Origin: CAIUGU01 sp965279735
Lineage (GTDB): Bacteria; Pseudomonadota; Gammaproteobacteria; Steroidobacterales; Steroidobacteraceae
Direction: 5' to 3'
DNA: 64,000 nucleotides
Assembly (NCBI GenBank): GCA_965279735.1
Contig: OZ257260.1
Span: 806,001 to 870,000 of the forward strand
The position numbers and the translations under genes are program-made. The notes below the pieces were generated by a model, which was not told where the DNA came from, ran no database searches, and saw only the letters and a list, made by a program, of their open reading frames with translations. Below are positions 18,646-27,816 of this stretch, piece by piece (position 1 is the first letter of the stretch; every line of letters starts with the position of its first letter).

Positions 18646-18855
18646 GTATGCTTTGCCTTCAATTCTTCATTCACAGGTCGATGCCGCCGGACAGTTTGCC
18701 TTCAGTCCGCGACCTTTTCCCAACAGATTTACAGCCCGTTGCTGCATTGATGGGGTCCGGAACCATCCGGATCAAGCCGGCGCAACATGCTATATTTCTG
18801 AAATTCATGGCCGGAAATCATGACGTTAATCCGCTTTTGTGAAGTGAGAAACTAG

Positions 18856-21186
18856 TTGGCTGTCACTACCGAAGCACGCAGCAGCTCCAAAGACGCGGGC
18901 CGTCTGGGGTCGACGGTCGTGCGTTCGCTGCGCGAGAGTGCCCTGTGGGTGTTTGGCGCCGTGGCGCTGATCCTGCTGGTGGCGCTGGCCAGTTACGATC
19001 GCAACGATCCTTCGTTCTCGACTACCGGGGTTCCAGGGCCGGTCGCCAATCTCATAGGACCCGTGGGCGCCCATCTTGCCGGTTTCCTGACGATGCTTTT
19101 CGGACGTCCCGCATTCCTCCTGCCGGTCATGATCGCGGTGGCGGGCTGGTTGCTCTATGCCGGCCGGAACGGGGCAGAACAGCAGAACCGGGCGACGATG
19201 GCGTTCCGGGGGCTCGGTTTTCTCGTCACGCTTCTCACCAGCTGCGGCCTCGCTACCCTGCATTTCACCAGCGCGAGTTATCCCAATTCAGCGGGTGGCG
19301 TACTCGGTTCGCTGGTCGGACGCGGCTTTGAATCGGCCTTGAGTTTCCTTGGCGCGACTCTTTTGTTGCTTGCATTGTGGCTGGCAGGTGTTTCCCTGTT
19401 TGCCGGCATCTCGTGGATCGAGATCATGGATCGCACGGGGCGAGGCACCTTGCGGGCGTATGAGTGGATCCGCGCGAGGTTCACGAATTCCAGGGAGCTG
19501 AAGGCCGGCCGCGAAGTGAAAGAGGCCCGGGCGGAAATAGTTCGCGAGGAACAGAAGCGCGTCGCGAAACGTCCACCGCCGAAGATCGAGCCTGTCGTCC
19601 AGAAGGTCGAGACCAGCGAGCGGGTGGAGCGCGAGAAGCAGGTTCCGTTGTTCGAGCGGCCGGCCTCGAAAGAGCTGCCCCAGCTGGCGTTGCTCGATGA
19701 TCCAGTCGCACAGCAGGCGGGCTATTCACCTGAAGCGCTCGAAGCCATGTCGCGGCTGGTGGAGCTCAAGCTGCGTGACTTCGGCGTCGAGGCTGAAGTC
19801 GTGGAGGTGCATCCTGGTCCGGTGATCACGCGTTTCGAGCTGAGGCCTGCTGCTGGCGTCAAGGTCAGCCAGATCAGCAATCTCGCCAAGGACCTCGCAC
19901 GTGCCCTGTCTGCGATCAGCGTGCGCGTGGTCGAGATCATTCCCGGCAAGTCGACGATGGGCCTTGAGATCCCGAACGAGAAGCGGGAGATGGTGACGCT
20001 AGGCGAGATCATCAAATCGCGCGCTTACGACGAAATGGTGTCGCCGCTTGCCCTGGTGCTGGGCAAGGACATCAGCGGCGCGCCCATGGTGGCCGATCTC
20101 GCGCGCATGCCGCATCTGCTGGTAGGTGGCACAACCGGATCGGGCAAGTCCACCGCAGTCAACGCAATGATCCTGTCGCTGCTGTACAAGAGTACGGCCG
20201 AGCAGGTCCGGATGATCATGATCGATCCCAAGATGCTGGAGCTTTCGGTTTACGAAGGCATTCCACACCTGCTGGCGCCGGTCGTCACTGACATGAAACA
20301 GGCGGCCAATTCGCTCAGGTGGTGTGTGGCCGAGATGGAGCGCCGCTACCAGCTCATGGCTGCCCTGGGCGTGCGCAACCTGGCGGGTTTCAACCGCAAG
20401 GTGAAGGAAGCGAGCGATGCCGGAACGCCGATCCGCGATCCGCTGCTGCTGAAGTTGTTGGGGCCCGAAGGGCGGCAGGAAGACGTGCCGATGCTCGAAT
20501 CGCTGCCGTTCATCGTGGTGATCATCGACGAGCTCGCCGACATGATGATGATCGTCGGCAAGAAGGTCGAAGAGCTGATCGCGCGGCTTGCGCAGAAGGC
20601 GCGTGCTTCCGGCATTCACCTGATTCTCGCCACGCAACGCCCCTCGGTGGATGTCATCACCGGCCTCATCAAGGCCAACATTCCAACACGCATTGCCTTC
20701 CAGGTATCGGCAAAGGTGGATTCCCGCACGATTCTCGATCAGAGCGGTGCGGAGCAGTTGCTCGGTCACGGCGATATGCTCTTCCTGCAGCCGGGGACCT
20801 CATTGCCGATCCGTGTGCATGGCGCCTTCGTTTCGGACCAGGAAGTCCACCGCGTGGTGGGCGAACTCAAGAGCGCGGCGCCGCCCAGGTATATCGACGA
20901 GATTCTTTCCGGCCCCACCGGTTTCATTCCCGGCTTCCCAGGTGAAGGCGAGGAAGGGAGTGAGGGTGGAGCCGTGGACGGTGAACAGGATGCACTATAT
21001 GACCAGGCGGTCCGCATCGTCGTCGAGAGTCGCAAGGCTTCGATTTCCGGTGTCCAGCGACGGCTGAAGATCGGCTACAACCGCGCGGCCCGCATGATCG
21101 AAACCATGGAAGCGGCGGGGCTCGTCGGGCCGTTGCAGTCGAACGGTGCGCGCGAAGTGCTTGTCGCGCCACCGCCGGAAGAATAG
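18856..21186 (+). CDS. ftsK: DNA translocase FtsK
   Basis: The 776-residue product is read from TTG 18856, preceded by GTGAAGTGAG. It has four predicted membrane helices in the first 190 residues, a short Arg/Lys/Glu-rich linker (about 200-275) and the alpha-beta motor domain with GGTTGSGKST and FIVVIIDELADMMM. The C-terminal winged-helix gamma domain (QAVRIVVESRKASISGVQRRLKIGYNRAARM) reads the KOPS sequences. FtsK pumps the chromosome termini at the septum and activates XerCD. The linker is much shorter than in Escherichia coli. lolA follows within 9 bp. Confidence 0.95.
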   Translation: MAVTTEARSSSKDAGRLGSTVVRSLRESALWVFGAVALILLVALASYDRNDPSFSTTGVPGPVANLIGPVGAHLAGFLTMLFGRPAFLLPVMIAVAGWLLYAGRNGAEQQNRATMAFRGLGFLVTLLTSCGLATLHFTSASYPNSAGGVLGSLVGRGFESALSFLGATLLLLALWLAGVSLFAGISWIEIMDRTGRGTLRAYEWIRARFTNSRELKAGREVKEARAEIVREEQKRVAKRPPPKIEPVVQKVETSERVEREKQVPLFERPASKELPQLALLDDPVAQQAGYSPEALEAMSRLVELKLRDFGVEAEVVEVHPGPVITRFELRPAAGVKVSQISNLAKDLARALSAISVRVVEIIPGKSTMGLEIPNEKREMVTLGEIIKSRAYDEMVSPLALVLGKDISGAPMVADLARMPHLLVGGTTGSGKSTAVNAMILSLLYKSTAEQVRMIMIDPKMLELSVYEGIPHLLAPVVTDMKQAANSLRWCVAEMERRYQLMAALGVRNLAGFNRKVKEASDAGTPIRDPLLLKLLGPEGRQEDVPMLESLPFIVVIIDELADMMMIVGKKVEELIARLAQKARASGIHLILATQRPSVDVITGLIKANIPTRIAFQVSAKVDSRTILDQSGAEQLLGHGDMLFLQPGTSLPIRVHGAFVSDQEVHRVVGELKSAAPPRYIDEILSGPTGFIPGFPGEGEEGSEGGAVDGEQDALYDQAVRIVVESRKASISGVQRRLKIGYNRAARMIETMEAAGLVGPLQSNGAREVLVAPPPEE

Positions 21187-21194
21187 CGGTGGTG

Positions 21195-21884
21195 ATGAAC
21201 ACATTTGCTGCGTTCCGGTTTGCCGCGATCGTTGCCACGGTTTGCGGGCTGGCAATTGTCGTCCCCATTTCAGACGTTGTTGCCGCGGCTCCGACTTCGG
21301 GTGCGATCGCGAGTGTCGATGCGGGATATCAGCGGATCGACCGCTTCATGCAAGGTCTCACCGGCCTGGAGGCAACCTTCAAGCAGGTGCTGCGTGACAG
21401 CCGCGGCCAGACTGCAGAACAGTCTTCCGGCAAACTGATGATCCTGCGTCCAGATCGCTTTCGCTGGGACTATGCGGCGCCCCATGCCCAGCAGATCGTT
21501 TCGGATGGAAAGCGCCTCTGGCTATATGACCCCGATCTCGAACAGGTGACAGTGCGTCGTCTCGACCAGACGCTGGCAGGTACGCCGGCCATGTTGCTTT
21601 CGGGCTCGGGCGACCTGCGTGCCAGTTTCAACGTCGAGCGTGTGGAGCAGGCCAGTGACGTGTTCTGGGTGGTCTTGAGTCCCAAACGGCCGGATACCGA
21701 TTTCCGGCGTCTCCGCCTCGGTTTCCGGGGGGATGCCTTGGCCTTCATGGAGCTTGAGGACAAACTGAACCAGACCACGGTCCTGGAGTTCATCGGCCTC
21801 AAGCGCAATCCAGGTGCAAGCGCCGATCAGTTCACGTTTACACCACCTCCCGGCACGGACGTCATCGGCGAGGCCGCAAACTAG
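21195..21884 (+). CDS. lolA: outer-membrane lipoprotein carrier LolA
   Basis: The roughly 229-residue periplasmic chaperone carries a signal peptide (FAAIVATVCGLAIVVPISDVVAAA). The LolA fold is recognisable in LTGLEATFKQVLRDSRGQTAEQSSGKLMILRPDRFRWDYAAPHAQQIVSDGKRLWLYDPDLEQVTVRRLD. LolA shuttles lipoproteins from LolCDE to LolB. ATG 21195 is chosen; GTG codons at 21189 and 21192 are also in frame. It sits between ftsK and rarA, the ftsK-lolA-rarA-serS order well known from gammaproteobacteria, here with a vanZ-like gene inserted. Confidence 0.93.
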   Translation: MNTFAAFRFAAIVATVCGLAIVVPISDVVAAAPTSGAIASVDAGYQRIDRFMQGLTGLEATFKQVLRDSRGQTAEQSSGKLMILRPDRFRWDYAAPHAQQIVSDGKRLWLYDPDLEQVTVRRLDQTLAGTPAMLLSGSGDLRASFNVERVEQASDVFWVVLSPKRPDTDFRRLRLGFRGDALAFMELEDKLNQTTVLEFIGLKRNPGASADQFTFTPPPGTDVIGEAAN

Positions 21885-21901
21885 CGCTCGAAATCGGTCC
21901 T

Positions 21902-22306
21902 GTGAGAATCATGTTGCCTCTTTCTTATCCCCGTTTTTGGCTTGCCGTCGGAATAGTGATGGTCGTGGTGATCATCAGCGGCAGTCTTGCGCCTTCCGAT
22001 GACGTTGAAAGCCTCATGCTGGGGAATGACAAGGTGACGCACGCCTTGGCGTACGCAGGACTGACTCTCTGGTTCACCGGCCTGTACCCCCGATCACGTT
22101 ATCCGTTGATAGCGGGTGGCTTGTTCATGCTGGGAGCGATGATCGAAATCCTTCAAGGTGCCATGCCCTTGGGAAGGCAAAGCGATTTCCGCGATCTGGT
22201 CGCGAATACAACCGGGATCGGAATCGGTCTCTTGCTGGCCTGGCACTGGTCCGGCGGCTGGGCACAGTGGGTAGAAGCGCGAGTGCGCCAGACTCTTGCT
22301 TCCTGA
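21902..22306 (+). CDS. VanZ-like membrane protein
   Basis: The 134-residue protein is read from GTG 21902. It has about four membrane helices and the VanZ signature: HALAYAGLTLWFTGLYP, then MLGAMIEILQGAMPLGRQSDFRDLVANTTGIGIG, with the family's conserved E-x-x-Q and D-x-x-x-N positions. The biochemical role of housekeeping VanZ-like proteins is unknown; glycopeptide resistance should not be inferred. It interrupts the otherwise conserved lolA-rarA junction. Confidence 0.8.
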   Translation: MRIMLPLSYPRFWLAVGIVMVVVIISGSLAPSDDVESLMLGNDKVTHALAYAGLTLWFTGLYPRSRYPLIAGGLFMLGAMIEILQGAMPLGRQSDFRDLVANTTGIGIGLLLAWHWSGGWAQWVEARVRQTLAS

Positions 22307-22307
22307 G

Positions 22308-23612
22308 GTGCTCGTAACGCGCGCAGAGGGACCGGAAAAAAACCGGCTACGGCCGCTCGCTGATCGCATGCGTCCCGGTACGCTCGATGACTTCGTCGGG
22401 CAGGAACACCTGCTGGCGCCGGGCAAGACCTTGCGGCACATGCTGGAAGGCCGCAACCTGCACTCGATGATTCTCTGGGGGCCGCCCGGTACCGGCAAGA
22501 CGACGCTCGCGCACATGGTGGCCCGCACCTGCGATGCTGAATTCATCGCATTGTCAGCTGTGATGGCAGGCGTCAAGGACATCCGCGCAGCGGTGGAACA
22601 GGCACAGTCCGTTCGCGCTGCGACCGGACGTCGCACCGTGCTCTTTCTCGATGAAGTACATCGCTTCAACAAGGCCCAGCAGGATGCTTTCCTGCCCTGG
22701 GTGGAAGACGGCACGCTGGTCTTCATCGGCGCCACCACGGAAAATCCTTCGTTCGAACTCAATAACGCCTTGTTGTCCAGGGCCCGTGTATACGTACTGC
22801 GTGCATTGAATGCGGGACATATCCGCGCGGTGCTGGAGCGGGCACTCAAGGTTGAGGAAGCAGCTACGCCGGCCGTTGACTCGGGTGCGCTGGACGCGAT
22901 TGCCGCGGCAGCCGATGGCGATGCACGGCGTGCACTCAACATGCTGGAACTGGCGCTCGATCTCGCGGCAGCAGCGAATCCCCCGCGGCTGTCGGAATCG
23001 ATTGCGGCTGAAGTCACGAGCGGTGGAGTGCGGCGCTTCGACAAGCAGGGCGATGCGTTCTACGACCAGATCTCGGCGTTGCATAAATCGGTCAGGGGAA
23101 CGGATCCGGATGCCGCGCTCTACTGGCTGTGCCGGATGCTCGATGGCGGATGCGATCCACGGTACATCGCGCGACGGGTGCTCAGGATGGCATCGGAAGA
23201 TATCGGCAACGCCGATCCGCGGGCGCTGACATTGGCACTCGAAGCGTGCGAAACCTATGAGCGTCTCGGCAGTCCTGAAGGCGAGCTGGCCCTCGCGCAG
23301 GCAGTCATCTTTCTGGCGTGTGCCGCCAAGAGCAATGCCGTCTATGTGGCCTTCAATGAGGCCATGGCGGATGCCCGGAATTCCGGATCGCTGGATGTGC
23401 CGCTGAAGATCCGGAACGCGCCCACGAAACTGATGAAGGAACTGGGTGCAGGGCAGGGGTATCGCTACGCGCACGACGAACCGGATGCCTATGCAGCGGG
23501 CGAGAAGTACTTTCCCGACGAACTGGAACCACGCCAGTACTACCGTCCTGTTGCCCGGGGACTGGAGATCAGGATCGCTGAAGCGCTCGCCCGCCTGAAG
23601 AAAAAAGACTAG
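22308..23612 (+). CDS. rarA: replication-associated recombination protein A
   Basis: The roughly 434-residue AAA+ ATPase is of the RarA/MgsA/WRNIP1 family. It shows PLADRMRPGTLDDFVGQEHLL, Walker A GPPGTGKTT, Walker B FLDEVHRFNKAQQDAFLP, sensor GATTENPSFELN and the C-terminal helical domain (YWLCRMLDGGCDPRYIARRVLRMASEDIG; NAPTKLMKELGAGQGYRYAHDEPDAYAAGEKYFPDEL). It acts at stalled forks and lesions. GTG 22308 is used; an upstream TTG at 22296, overlapping the vanZ-like gene by 11 bp, adds four residues. Confidence 0.95.
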   Translation: MLVTRAEGPEKNRLRPLADRMRPGTLDDFVGQEHLLAPGKTLRHMLEGRNLHSMILWGPPGTGKTTLAHMVARTCDAEFIALSAVMAGVKDIRAAVEQAQSVRAATGRRTVLFLDEVHRFNKAQQDAFLPWVEDGTLVFIGATTENPSFELNNALLSRARVYVLRALNAGHIRAVLERALKVEEAATPAVDSGALDAIAAAADGDARRALNMLELALDLAAAANPPRLSESIAAEVTSGGVRRFDKQGDAFYDQISALHKSVRGTDPDAALYWLCRMLDGGCDPRYIARRVLRMASEDIGNADPRALTLALEACETYERLGSPEGELALAQAVIFLACAAKSNAVYVAFNEAMADARNSGSLDVPLKIRNAPTKLMKELGAGQGYRYAHDEPDAYAAGEKYFPDELEPRQYYRPVARGLEIRIAEALARLKKKD

Positions 23613-23717
23613 CGGACACCCGCCGGTTCCTTTTGCGTGTGCCGTTTGTGAGAATGCGCGGCGTAGCCGGGTGTCGGCATCGTGCCGCGACTTCTTCCCC
23701 AGTATCCAGACCAGCCC

Positions 23718-24995
23718 ATGATCGATCCCAAACTGCTTCGTACTGATCCGCACGCTGTTGCCGGCAACCTTGCGCGACGGGGTTTTGTCCTGGATGTCGC
23801 CCGGTTCCAGGCGCTCGAGGATAGCCGCAAGAACTGGCAGATCCGCGCCGACGAATTGCGCAGCGAGCGCAATACCCATGCGAAGTCGGTGGGTAAAGCC
23901 AAGGCGCAGGGACAGGACATCGCGCCCTTGTTGAAACAGGTCGAGACCCTGGGTGCAGATCTCGCGAACGTGGAGACGGAGTTGAATGCCGTCCAGCTGG
24001 AACTCGACCAGTTCGTGCTTGGGCTGCCCAACCTCCTGCATGAGTCCGTGCCCGACGGCCGCGACGAAAGTGCCAATGTCGAAGTGCGACGCTGGGGTAC
24101 ACCAAAGCAGTTTTCGTTTGTTCCGAAAGATCACGTCGAGCTGGGCGAAAAACTCGGCCAGCTCGATTTTGCCGCCGCGGGAAAAATTTCCGGCGCCCGC
24201 TTTGCCGTGCTCGGCGGAGGGCTTGCAAGTCTGCAGCGGGCGCTGATCCAGTTCATGCTGAACCTGCACACGCGTGAGCATGGCTATCGGGAGATGTATG
24301 TCCCTTATCTCGTTAACGCGGATGCGCTGACGGGAACGGGGCAATTGCCCAAGTTCGAGGAAGACCTGTTTGCAGTGAAGGGCGAATCCGGCTTGTACCT
24401 TATTCCCACAGCGGAAGTACCGGTCACGAATCTGGTGCGCGATTCCATTCTCGAAGCGAGTGATCTGCCGCGGAAGTACACGGCTCATACCCCTTGCTTC
24501 CGTTCGGAAGCAGGCTCTTACGGAAAGGACACGCGCGGCATGATCCGCCAGCATCAGTTCGAGAAGGTGGAGCTGGTGCACATCGTGCGGCCGCAGGATT
24601 CGCAAGCGGCGCACGAGGAGCTGACGGCCAACGCGGCGAAGGTACTCGAAGCGCTGGAGTTGCCGTATCGCGTGATGCAGTTGTGCGCCGGGGATGTGGG
24701 TTTCGGGTCGGCGAAGACTTATGACCTCGAGGTCTGGCTGCCGGGGCAGCAGAAGTATCGCGAGATTTCTTCCTGTTCCAACTTCGAGGCCTTCCAGGCG
24801 CGACGCATGCAGGCACGGTGGCGCAATCCCGAAACGGGCAAGCCAGAACCAGTGCATACCCTCAACGGTTCAGGTGTAGCGGCGGGGCGAGCACTGGTGG
24901 CCGTGATGGAAAATTACCAGCAGGCCGATGGCAGCATCGTCGTGCCTGAGGTGCTCCGCGGTTACATGGGCGGGACGGAAGTCCTCACTGCCTAG
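23718..24995 (+). CDS. serS: seryl-tRNA synthetase
   Basis: The 425-residue class II synthetase starts at MIDPKLLRTDP. It has an N-terminal coiled-coil arm (about 30-105) that grips the long variable arm of tRNA-Ser. The catalytic motifs are AHTPCFRSEAGSYGKDTRGMIRQHQFEKVELV (motif 2), EISSCSNFEAFQARRMQARW and LNGSGVAAGRALVAVMENYQ (motif 3). An in-frame ATG at 23682 would add 12 residues and is less likely. The product must charge both the host and element-borne tRNA-Ser species described downstream. Confidence 0.97.
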   Translation: MIDPKLLRTDPHAVAGNLARRGFVLDVARFQALEDSRKNWQIRADELRSERNTHAKSVGKAKAQGQDIAPLLKQVETLGADLANVETELNAVQLELDQFVLGLPNLLHESVPDGRDESANVEVRRWGTPKQFSFVPKDHVELGEKLGQLDFAAAGKISGARFAVLGGGLASLQRALIQFMLNLHTREHGYREMYVPYLVNADALTGTGQLPKFEEDLFAVKGESGLYLIPTAEVPVTNLVRDSILEASDLPRKYTAHTPCFRSEAGSYGKDTRGMIRQHQFEKVELVHIVRPQDSQAAHEELTANAAKVLEALELPYRVMQLCAGDVGFGSAKTYDLEVWLPGQQKYREISSCSNFEAFQARRMQARWRNPETGKPEPVHTLNGSGVAAGRALVAVMENYQQADGSIVVPEVLRGYMGGTEVLTA

Positions 24996-25022
24996 ACGCA
25001 GCCCCGGGGACGGAAAAGAAAA

Positions 25023-25052
25023 AAGGCCGCGAGTGTCGCCACTCGCGGCCTT
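25023..25052. terminator. terminator between serS and the BI-1 gene
   Basis: AAGGCCGCGAGTG and CACTCGCGGCCTT form a 13-bp perfect stem with loop TCGC. On the minus strand the stem is followed by a TTTTTTCTTTT tract, so it mainly ends the leftward BI-1 transcript. On the plus strand only a short TT follows. Confidence 0.85.
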
Positions 25053-25088
25053 GTCGTCTCGAACGCTGACGCTTGCAGCGTCAGTCCG

Positions 25089-25760
25089 TCAGTTCCTCGA
25101 TGAACCGCCCAGCAGATTCAGCAGGCTGAGGAAGAGGTTGTAGATCGCGACATACAGCGTCACGGTTGCGGAGATGTAGTTCGTCTGTCCACCGTGAATG
25201 ATGTTTCCTGTCTCGAACAGGATCAGCCCGCCCATCGCCAGGACAAACATTCCTGAGACCGCCAGCGACAGCGTCGGCAGGTGGAAGAAGAAAGCGACCA
25301 GCCCGAGCAGGAAGGCGCCCAGGATGCCGACCGTCAGGAATCCACCCAGGAAACTGAAGTCTCGTCCGCTCTTGACCGCATAGGCCGACAGGCCGACGAA
25401 CGTCACGGCTGTCACACCCAGTGCTGTCGTCACGACCTCGTGGCCGTTCGGCAGGAACTTGAGGTACGCGCTGACGATGGGGCCGAGTGTCAGTCCCATG
25501 AAGCCTGTCAGGGCGAAGACCCAGAAAAGACCCCAGGCGCTGTTCTGCGTCTTGGTCGTCGCGAACAGCAGGCCGAAGTAGCCCACCATGGTGATGAGGA
25601 AGCCGGGATGCGGAAGGTTGAGGGCCATCGCAACGCCCGCCGTCAGCGCGCTGAAAGCCAGCGTTGCACCGAGCAGCAAGTAGGTGTTGCGCAGGACCTT
25701 GTTGGTCGACAGCGCGGATACGCCTGTCGTGCTGATTACCTGAGCCGGAAGCTGGGCCAT
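25089..25760 (-). CDS. Bax inhibitor-1/YccA family membrane protein
   Basis: The 223-residue protein starting MAQLPA has about seven membrane helices: after VLRNTYLLLGATLAFSALTAGVAMAL come hydrophobic runs at regular spacing. The BI-1 C-terminal signature is ALTGFMGLTLGPIVSAYL and LFETGNIIHGGQTNYISATVTLYVAIYNLFLSLLNLLG. Bacterial BI-1/YccA proteins are pH-gated calcium-leak or FtsH-modulating membrane proteins; which role applies here cannot be told. An alternative start is ATG 25790, ten codons upstream. Confidence 0.92.
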   Translation of the reverse strand: MAQLPAQVISTTGVSALSTNKVLRNTYLLLGATLAFSALTAGVAMALNLPHPGFLITMVGYFGLLFATTKTQNSAWGLFWVFALTGFMGLTLGPIVSAYLKFLPNGHEVVTTALGVTAVTFVGLSAYAVKSGRDFSFLGGFLTVGILGAFLLGLVAFFFHLPTLSLAVSGMFVLAMGGLILFETGNIIHGGQTNYISATVTLYVAIYNLFLSLLNLLGGSSRN

Positions 25761-25973
25761 CGAGATTTCCTCCAAACCACCTGAATTCAAAAAGCCGTCC
25801 GGACTATACCAGACGCTTTAATAGACAAACCCGTCGCCTCTACGTTCCGCCGGGTAAAGAAATATCAAGGGCTTGCGTTCACGGAACATTGACAAAAACA
25901 ACTCCCGGAACTTTCGGGAAAGCTGATTCCGCTCAGGCTTTTGGAGGCATGGCGCGGCGTTTGACCAAGTGGG

Positions 25974-26114
25974 TCAGGAACGATAAAAGCCGCCCGAGAC
26001 CCAGCACACGATGCAACCGACGACGGCAGCGGTGATGCTCGTCTGCATGACGCCGTAACAGGCGAGCAGCAGTCCCGCGAGAAAGCCCGCCATGCTGAGG
26101 CCTTTGGATTCCAT
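25974..26114 (-). CDS. 46-residue putative membrane peptide
   Basis: A short minus-strand frame codes for a 46-residue protein starting MESKGLSMAGF. It has two hydrophobic stretches, GFLAGLLLACYGVM and SITAAVVGCIVCWVSGGF, joined by a short polar turn (QTS), and ends FYRS. Small-residue content, hydrophobic pattern and a clean start and stop suggest a real two-helix membrane peptide rather than a chance frame. The ribosome-binding site is weak (GTGAG just before ATG). It lies between the BI-1 gene and the divergent MmgE/PrpD gene. Function unknown. Confidence 0.45.
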   Translation of the reverse strand: MESKGLSMAGFLAGLLLACYGVMQTSITAAVVGCIVCWVSGGFYRS

Positions 26115-26242
26115 GACTCACTATAGCAGCAGGCCGCGAGCCAGCCGGGCGTGTCACTGGCGTGGCGCGTCTCGCTCACGCTGGGGGCAGGTATGGCAAG
26201 ATCGGTCGCAAACCAGAACAGCCTTTTTCGACAGGGGGAACC

Positions 26243-27754
26243 GTGAAAGATCGCACCCGCAAACCTTTGCACCTCACCCGACGCCGGATGCTCCAGGGTG
26301 CAGGCGGGTTGATGGTTGCGGCACTGCCGGTCGTCGCCGTTGCACAAGGGCTTCCGCAGTCGCCCGTTCCTTCCGGCACCGCACCCGCTCGCGCCGGAGC
26401 AGATATCACCGGCCGGCTGGCGCGCTACATGGTCGAGGCACGCCACCGGAGCTTGCCCCCGCAGGTAATGCGCGATGCCAGGCACCGCATCCTCGATACG
26501 CTGGGCGCGATGATTTCCGGAGCCACCCTTCCGCCGGGCGTACTGGCTGCCCGCTACGCACGTGCGCAAGGCGGTACGCCCGAGGCGTCGGTCCTGGCAA
26601 GCGACATCCGTACATCCGCGGTCAACGCAGCGCTTGCCAACGGGATGTGCGCGCACGCCGATGAAACCGACGATTTCGAACCGGTGACCAAGGCTCATCC
26701 AGGGAGTGCTGTTGTTCCCGCGGCGCTCGCGATGGCGGAAAAGGAAGGGCGGTCAGGGGCCGAACTGTTGCGAGCCGTGGTGCTTGGCTACGACCTGTGC
26801 TGCCGTTTGCTGATGGCGCTCGGTCCCGATCATGTGCGTGCGACGCATCGGAGTGCCGAGGGTACGAGTGCGACATTCGGCGCTGTCGGCGCAGCTGCTG
26901 CACTGGCGCGCCTCGACGAAAAAGGCATGCGGCACGCCGTGTCATACGCGGCCCAGCAGGTGTCGGGGCTATGGAGCTGGACGCGCGACGAAGACCATAT
27001 CGAGAAGGCCTTTGATTTTTCCGGTATGGGCGCGAGGAATGGCGTAACCGCGGCGACGATGGTGGAGGCGGGATTTACGGGGGTATGGGATGTGCTGGAT
27101 GGCGAGCACAACATGCTCGTGGCGTTGTCTACGGAGCCACGGCCCGAGGAGATGGTTGCCGAGCTAGGGTCGCGTTTCTTCGTGTCGGAGACCGCCATCA
27201 AGGTGTTCTCGGTCGGCTATCCGATCCAGGCACCGCTCGATGCTCTCCTGACGCTGCGTCGAGAGCATGGCTTGCGCCCTGACAACGTTGCTCGCATCGT
27301 TGTCCGTCTTCCAGAAGACGGCGCCCGCATCGTGAACAACAGCGCGATGCCCGACGTGAACTGCCAGCACCTCATCGCCGTCGCGCTCATCGATGGCACG
27401 ATCTCGTTCGAAGTGAGCCACTCGCGTGAACGCATGACTGATCCACAGGTATTGGCCGTCAAGACGCTTGTGGAACTAGTGGGAGACCGGTCGCTGATGG
27501 ATCCTGCGGCGCCGCGAAGTGGTCTCGTGGAAGTCACCCTCAAGGACGGCCGCACGGTGAGTCATTTCACAAAGCACGCGCCAGGCACGAAGGAGAACCC
27601 GCTCGACGACGCGAGTGTCAACGACAAGGCCCGTGGACTCATCGAGCCGGTGCTCGGCGCCAGACAGGCCAACGCGATCATTGAGCGCGTGAATGCGCTC
27701 GAGGATCTACGGAACGTGCGCGAATTGATTTCGCTGATGACGCGGAGGGCGTGA
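26243..27754 (+). CDS. MmgE/PrpD family protein with Tat signal
   Basis: The 503-residue protein starts at GTG 26243 after a GGGGGAA ribosome-binding site. It opens with a twin-arginine signal (LTRRRMLQGAGG, then LMVAALPVVAVAQG). The rest is an MmgE/PrpD fold: RHRILDTLGAMISGA, HADETDDFEPVTKAHPGSAVVPAALAMAE, EGTSATFGAVGAAAALARL and KVFSVGYPIQAPLDALL. The family includes 2-methylcitrate dehydratase, cis-aconitate decarboxylase and many uncharacterised members. Export of a member is uncommon, so a periplasmic substrate is implied. No methylcitrate-cycle genes are nearby, so the prpD name is not justified. Confidence 0.85.
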   Translation: MKDRTRKPLHLTRRRMLQGAGGLMVAALPVVAVAQGLPQSPVPSGTAPARAGADITGRLARYMVEARHRSLPPQVMRDARHRILDTLGAMISGATLPPGVLAARYARAQGGTPEASVLASDIRTSAVNAALANGMCAHADETDDFEPVTKAHPGSAVVPAALAMAEKEGRSGAELLRAVVLGYDLCCRLLMALGPDHVRATHRSAEGTSATFGAVGAAAALARLDEKGMRHAVSYAAQQVSGLWSWTRDEDHIEKAFDFSGMGARNGVTAATMVEAGFTGVWDVLDGEHNMLVALSTEPRPEEMVAELGSRFFVSETAIKVFSVGYPIQAPLDALLTLRREHGLRPDNVARIVVRLPEDGARIVNNSAMPDVNCQHLIAVALIDGTISFEVSHSRERMTDPQVLAVKTLVELVGDRSLMDPAAPRSGLVEVTLKDGRTVSHFTKHAPGTKENPLDDASVNDKARGLIEPVLGARQANAIIERVNALEDLRNVRELISLMTRRA

Positions 27755-27775
27755 GAGGCATCACGGGATTAAAGC

Positions 27776-27804
27776 TGGACAGCCGGGCCTCGGCTTTGGA
27801 CAAT
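27776..27804 (+). promoter_or_regulatory. promoter of the interrupted tRNA-Ser gene
   Basis: TGGACA (27776-27781) and GACAAT (27799-27804) are 17 bp apart and lie 12 bp before the first base of the host tRNA-Ser. After insertion of the element this promoter would read through the tRNA stub into the complete tRNA-Ser at 27875. Confidence 0.5.
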
Positions 27805-27816
27805 GCCGCCGGCCGC

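Noticed and set aside
21902..22306. Glycopeptide resistance gene vanZ
   Set aside because: Only the small VanZ-like fold is present, with no vanA-type cluster. Housekeeping VanZ-like proteins are common between cell-envelope genes.
23615..23675. GACACCCG/CGGGTGTC inverted repeat before serS as a riboswitch or T-box
   Set aside because: Only 8 bp with a 45-nt loop, without T-box or other conserved elements. Probably chance in GC-rich DNA.
22554..24857. 767-codon open frame on the minus strand
   Set aside because: It is fully antisense to rarA and serS, both certain genes. It is rich in His, Arg and Gln with no domain, as expected for the complement of GC-rich coding sequence.
26243..27754. 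2-methylcitrate dehydratase (prpD)
   Set aside because: The family match is general, no prpB or prpC is nearby and a Tat signal is present. The specific name is not supported.
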